Shown here in pieces: positions 63,925 through 64,000 of a stretch of DNA of 64,000 nt (position 1 is its first letter; each line of letters opens with the position of its first letter). The position numbers and the translations under genes were made by a program. The notes beneath the pieces were generated by a model. It was not told the DNA's origin. It did no database searches and saw nothing but the letters and a program-made list of their open reading frames with translations. Source of the DNA: Mansonella perstans (Eukaryota; Nematoda; Chromadorea; Rhabditida; Onchocercidae). The stretch is taken from NCBI GenBank assembly GCA_037074765.1, contig JBAMDO010000120.1:105183-169182 (forward strand). The letters run 5' to 3'.

Positions 63925-64000
63925 ATTCCTGGAGAAAAAAATTTTTGATATATTACGTTACATTATCAATGTGTTACGTTGAAATGATAGTGAAGTTAAA

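Larger units (their letters stand above)
46888..64000. other. 17-kb gene-poor, repeat-rich region
   Basis: No gene can be assigned. Most of the sequence is A/T homopolymer, di-, tri- and tetranucleotide repeat or pyrimidine-rich DNA. Long open frames are composition artefacts. The early part may be an extended cbp-1 3' UTR. Short exon-like segments at 53099-53160, 53620-53800 and 63858-63924 are listed separately. Individual repeats and palindromes also have their own entries. Confidence 0.6.

Overview
This is AT-rich nuclear DNA from a nematode, probably a spirurid or filarial worm. The evidence is compact genes with short introns and TTTCAG-type 3' splice sites, possible trans-splice acceptors just before several start codons, abundant (AAT)n, (GAAT)n and (TG)n microsatellites, and proteins that match C. 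elegans orthologues across their length. No rRNA, tRNA, intact transposon, virus or bacterial insertion was recognised. All gene models were spliced by hand; exon lengths, phases and protein homology agree, but no transcript evidence was available.

Region 1 (1-14819) is gene-dense. It holds the 3' end of a PDGF/VEGF-like secreted growth factor (+), a complete cdk-5 cyclin-dependent kinase (+, 8 exons, 292 aa), an ADP/ATP translocase (-, 4 exons, 315 aa) and the ABC-F ATPase abcf-2 (+, 16 exons, 628 aa). cdk-5 and the translocase converge; the translocase and abcf-2 diverge across 2.5 kb that contains two perfect TCACGTGA E-boxes. To my memory cdk-5, ant-1.1 and abcf-2 also lie together on C. 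elegans cosmid T27E9 (chromosome III), so this would be conserved microsynteny.

Region 2 (14820-31289) is gene-poor. Its one clear gene is a CAP/SCP-domain secreted protein that looks like lon-1 (+, 6 exons, 274 aa), which in C. elegans limits body size through BMP/TGF-beta signalling. The flanks hold tandem and dispersed repeats, a CGAC-rich island, an 0.8-kb pyrimidine-rich tract and microsatellites.

Region 3 (31290-46408) is one large gene, cbp-1, the CBP/p300 histone acetyltransferase (+, 39 exons, about 2141 aa). All diagnostic domains are present: an LXXLL motif, TAZ1, KIX, bromodomain, RING/PHD, KAT, ZZ, TAZ2 and NCBD. One intron uses a GC donor. Just past its stop, two exon-like segments could encode an alternative C-terminus.

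Region 4 (46409-64000) is 17.6 kb of low-complexity sequence with no assignable gene. It contains many microsatellites, several perfect palindromes, and a few short exon-like segments with good splice signals that may be distal 3' exons of an unrecognised gene.

The genes are ordinary single-copy housekeeping, signalling and chromatin genes that do not form one pathway. lon-1 and cbp-1 are also chromosome III genes in C. elegans, which fits conservation of that ancestral linkage group.
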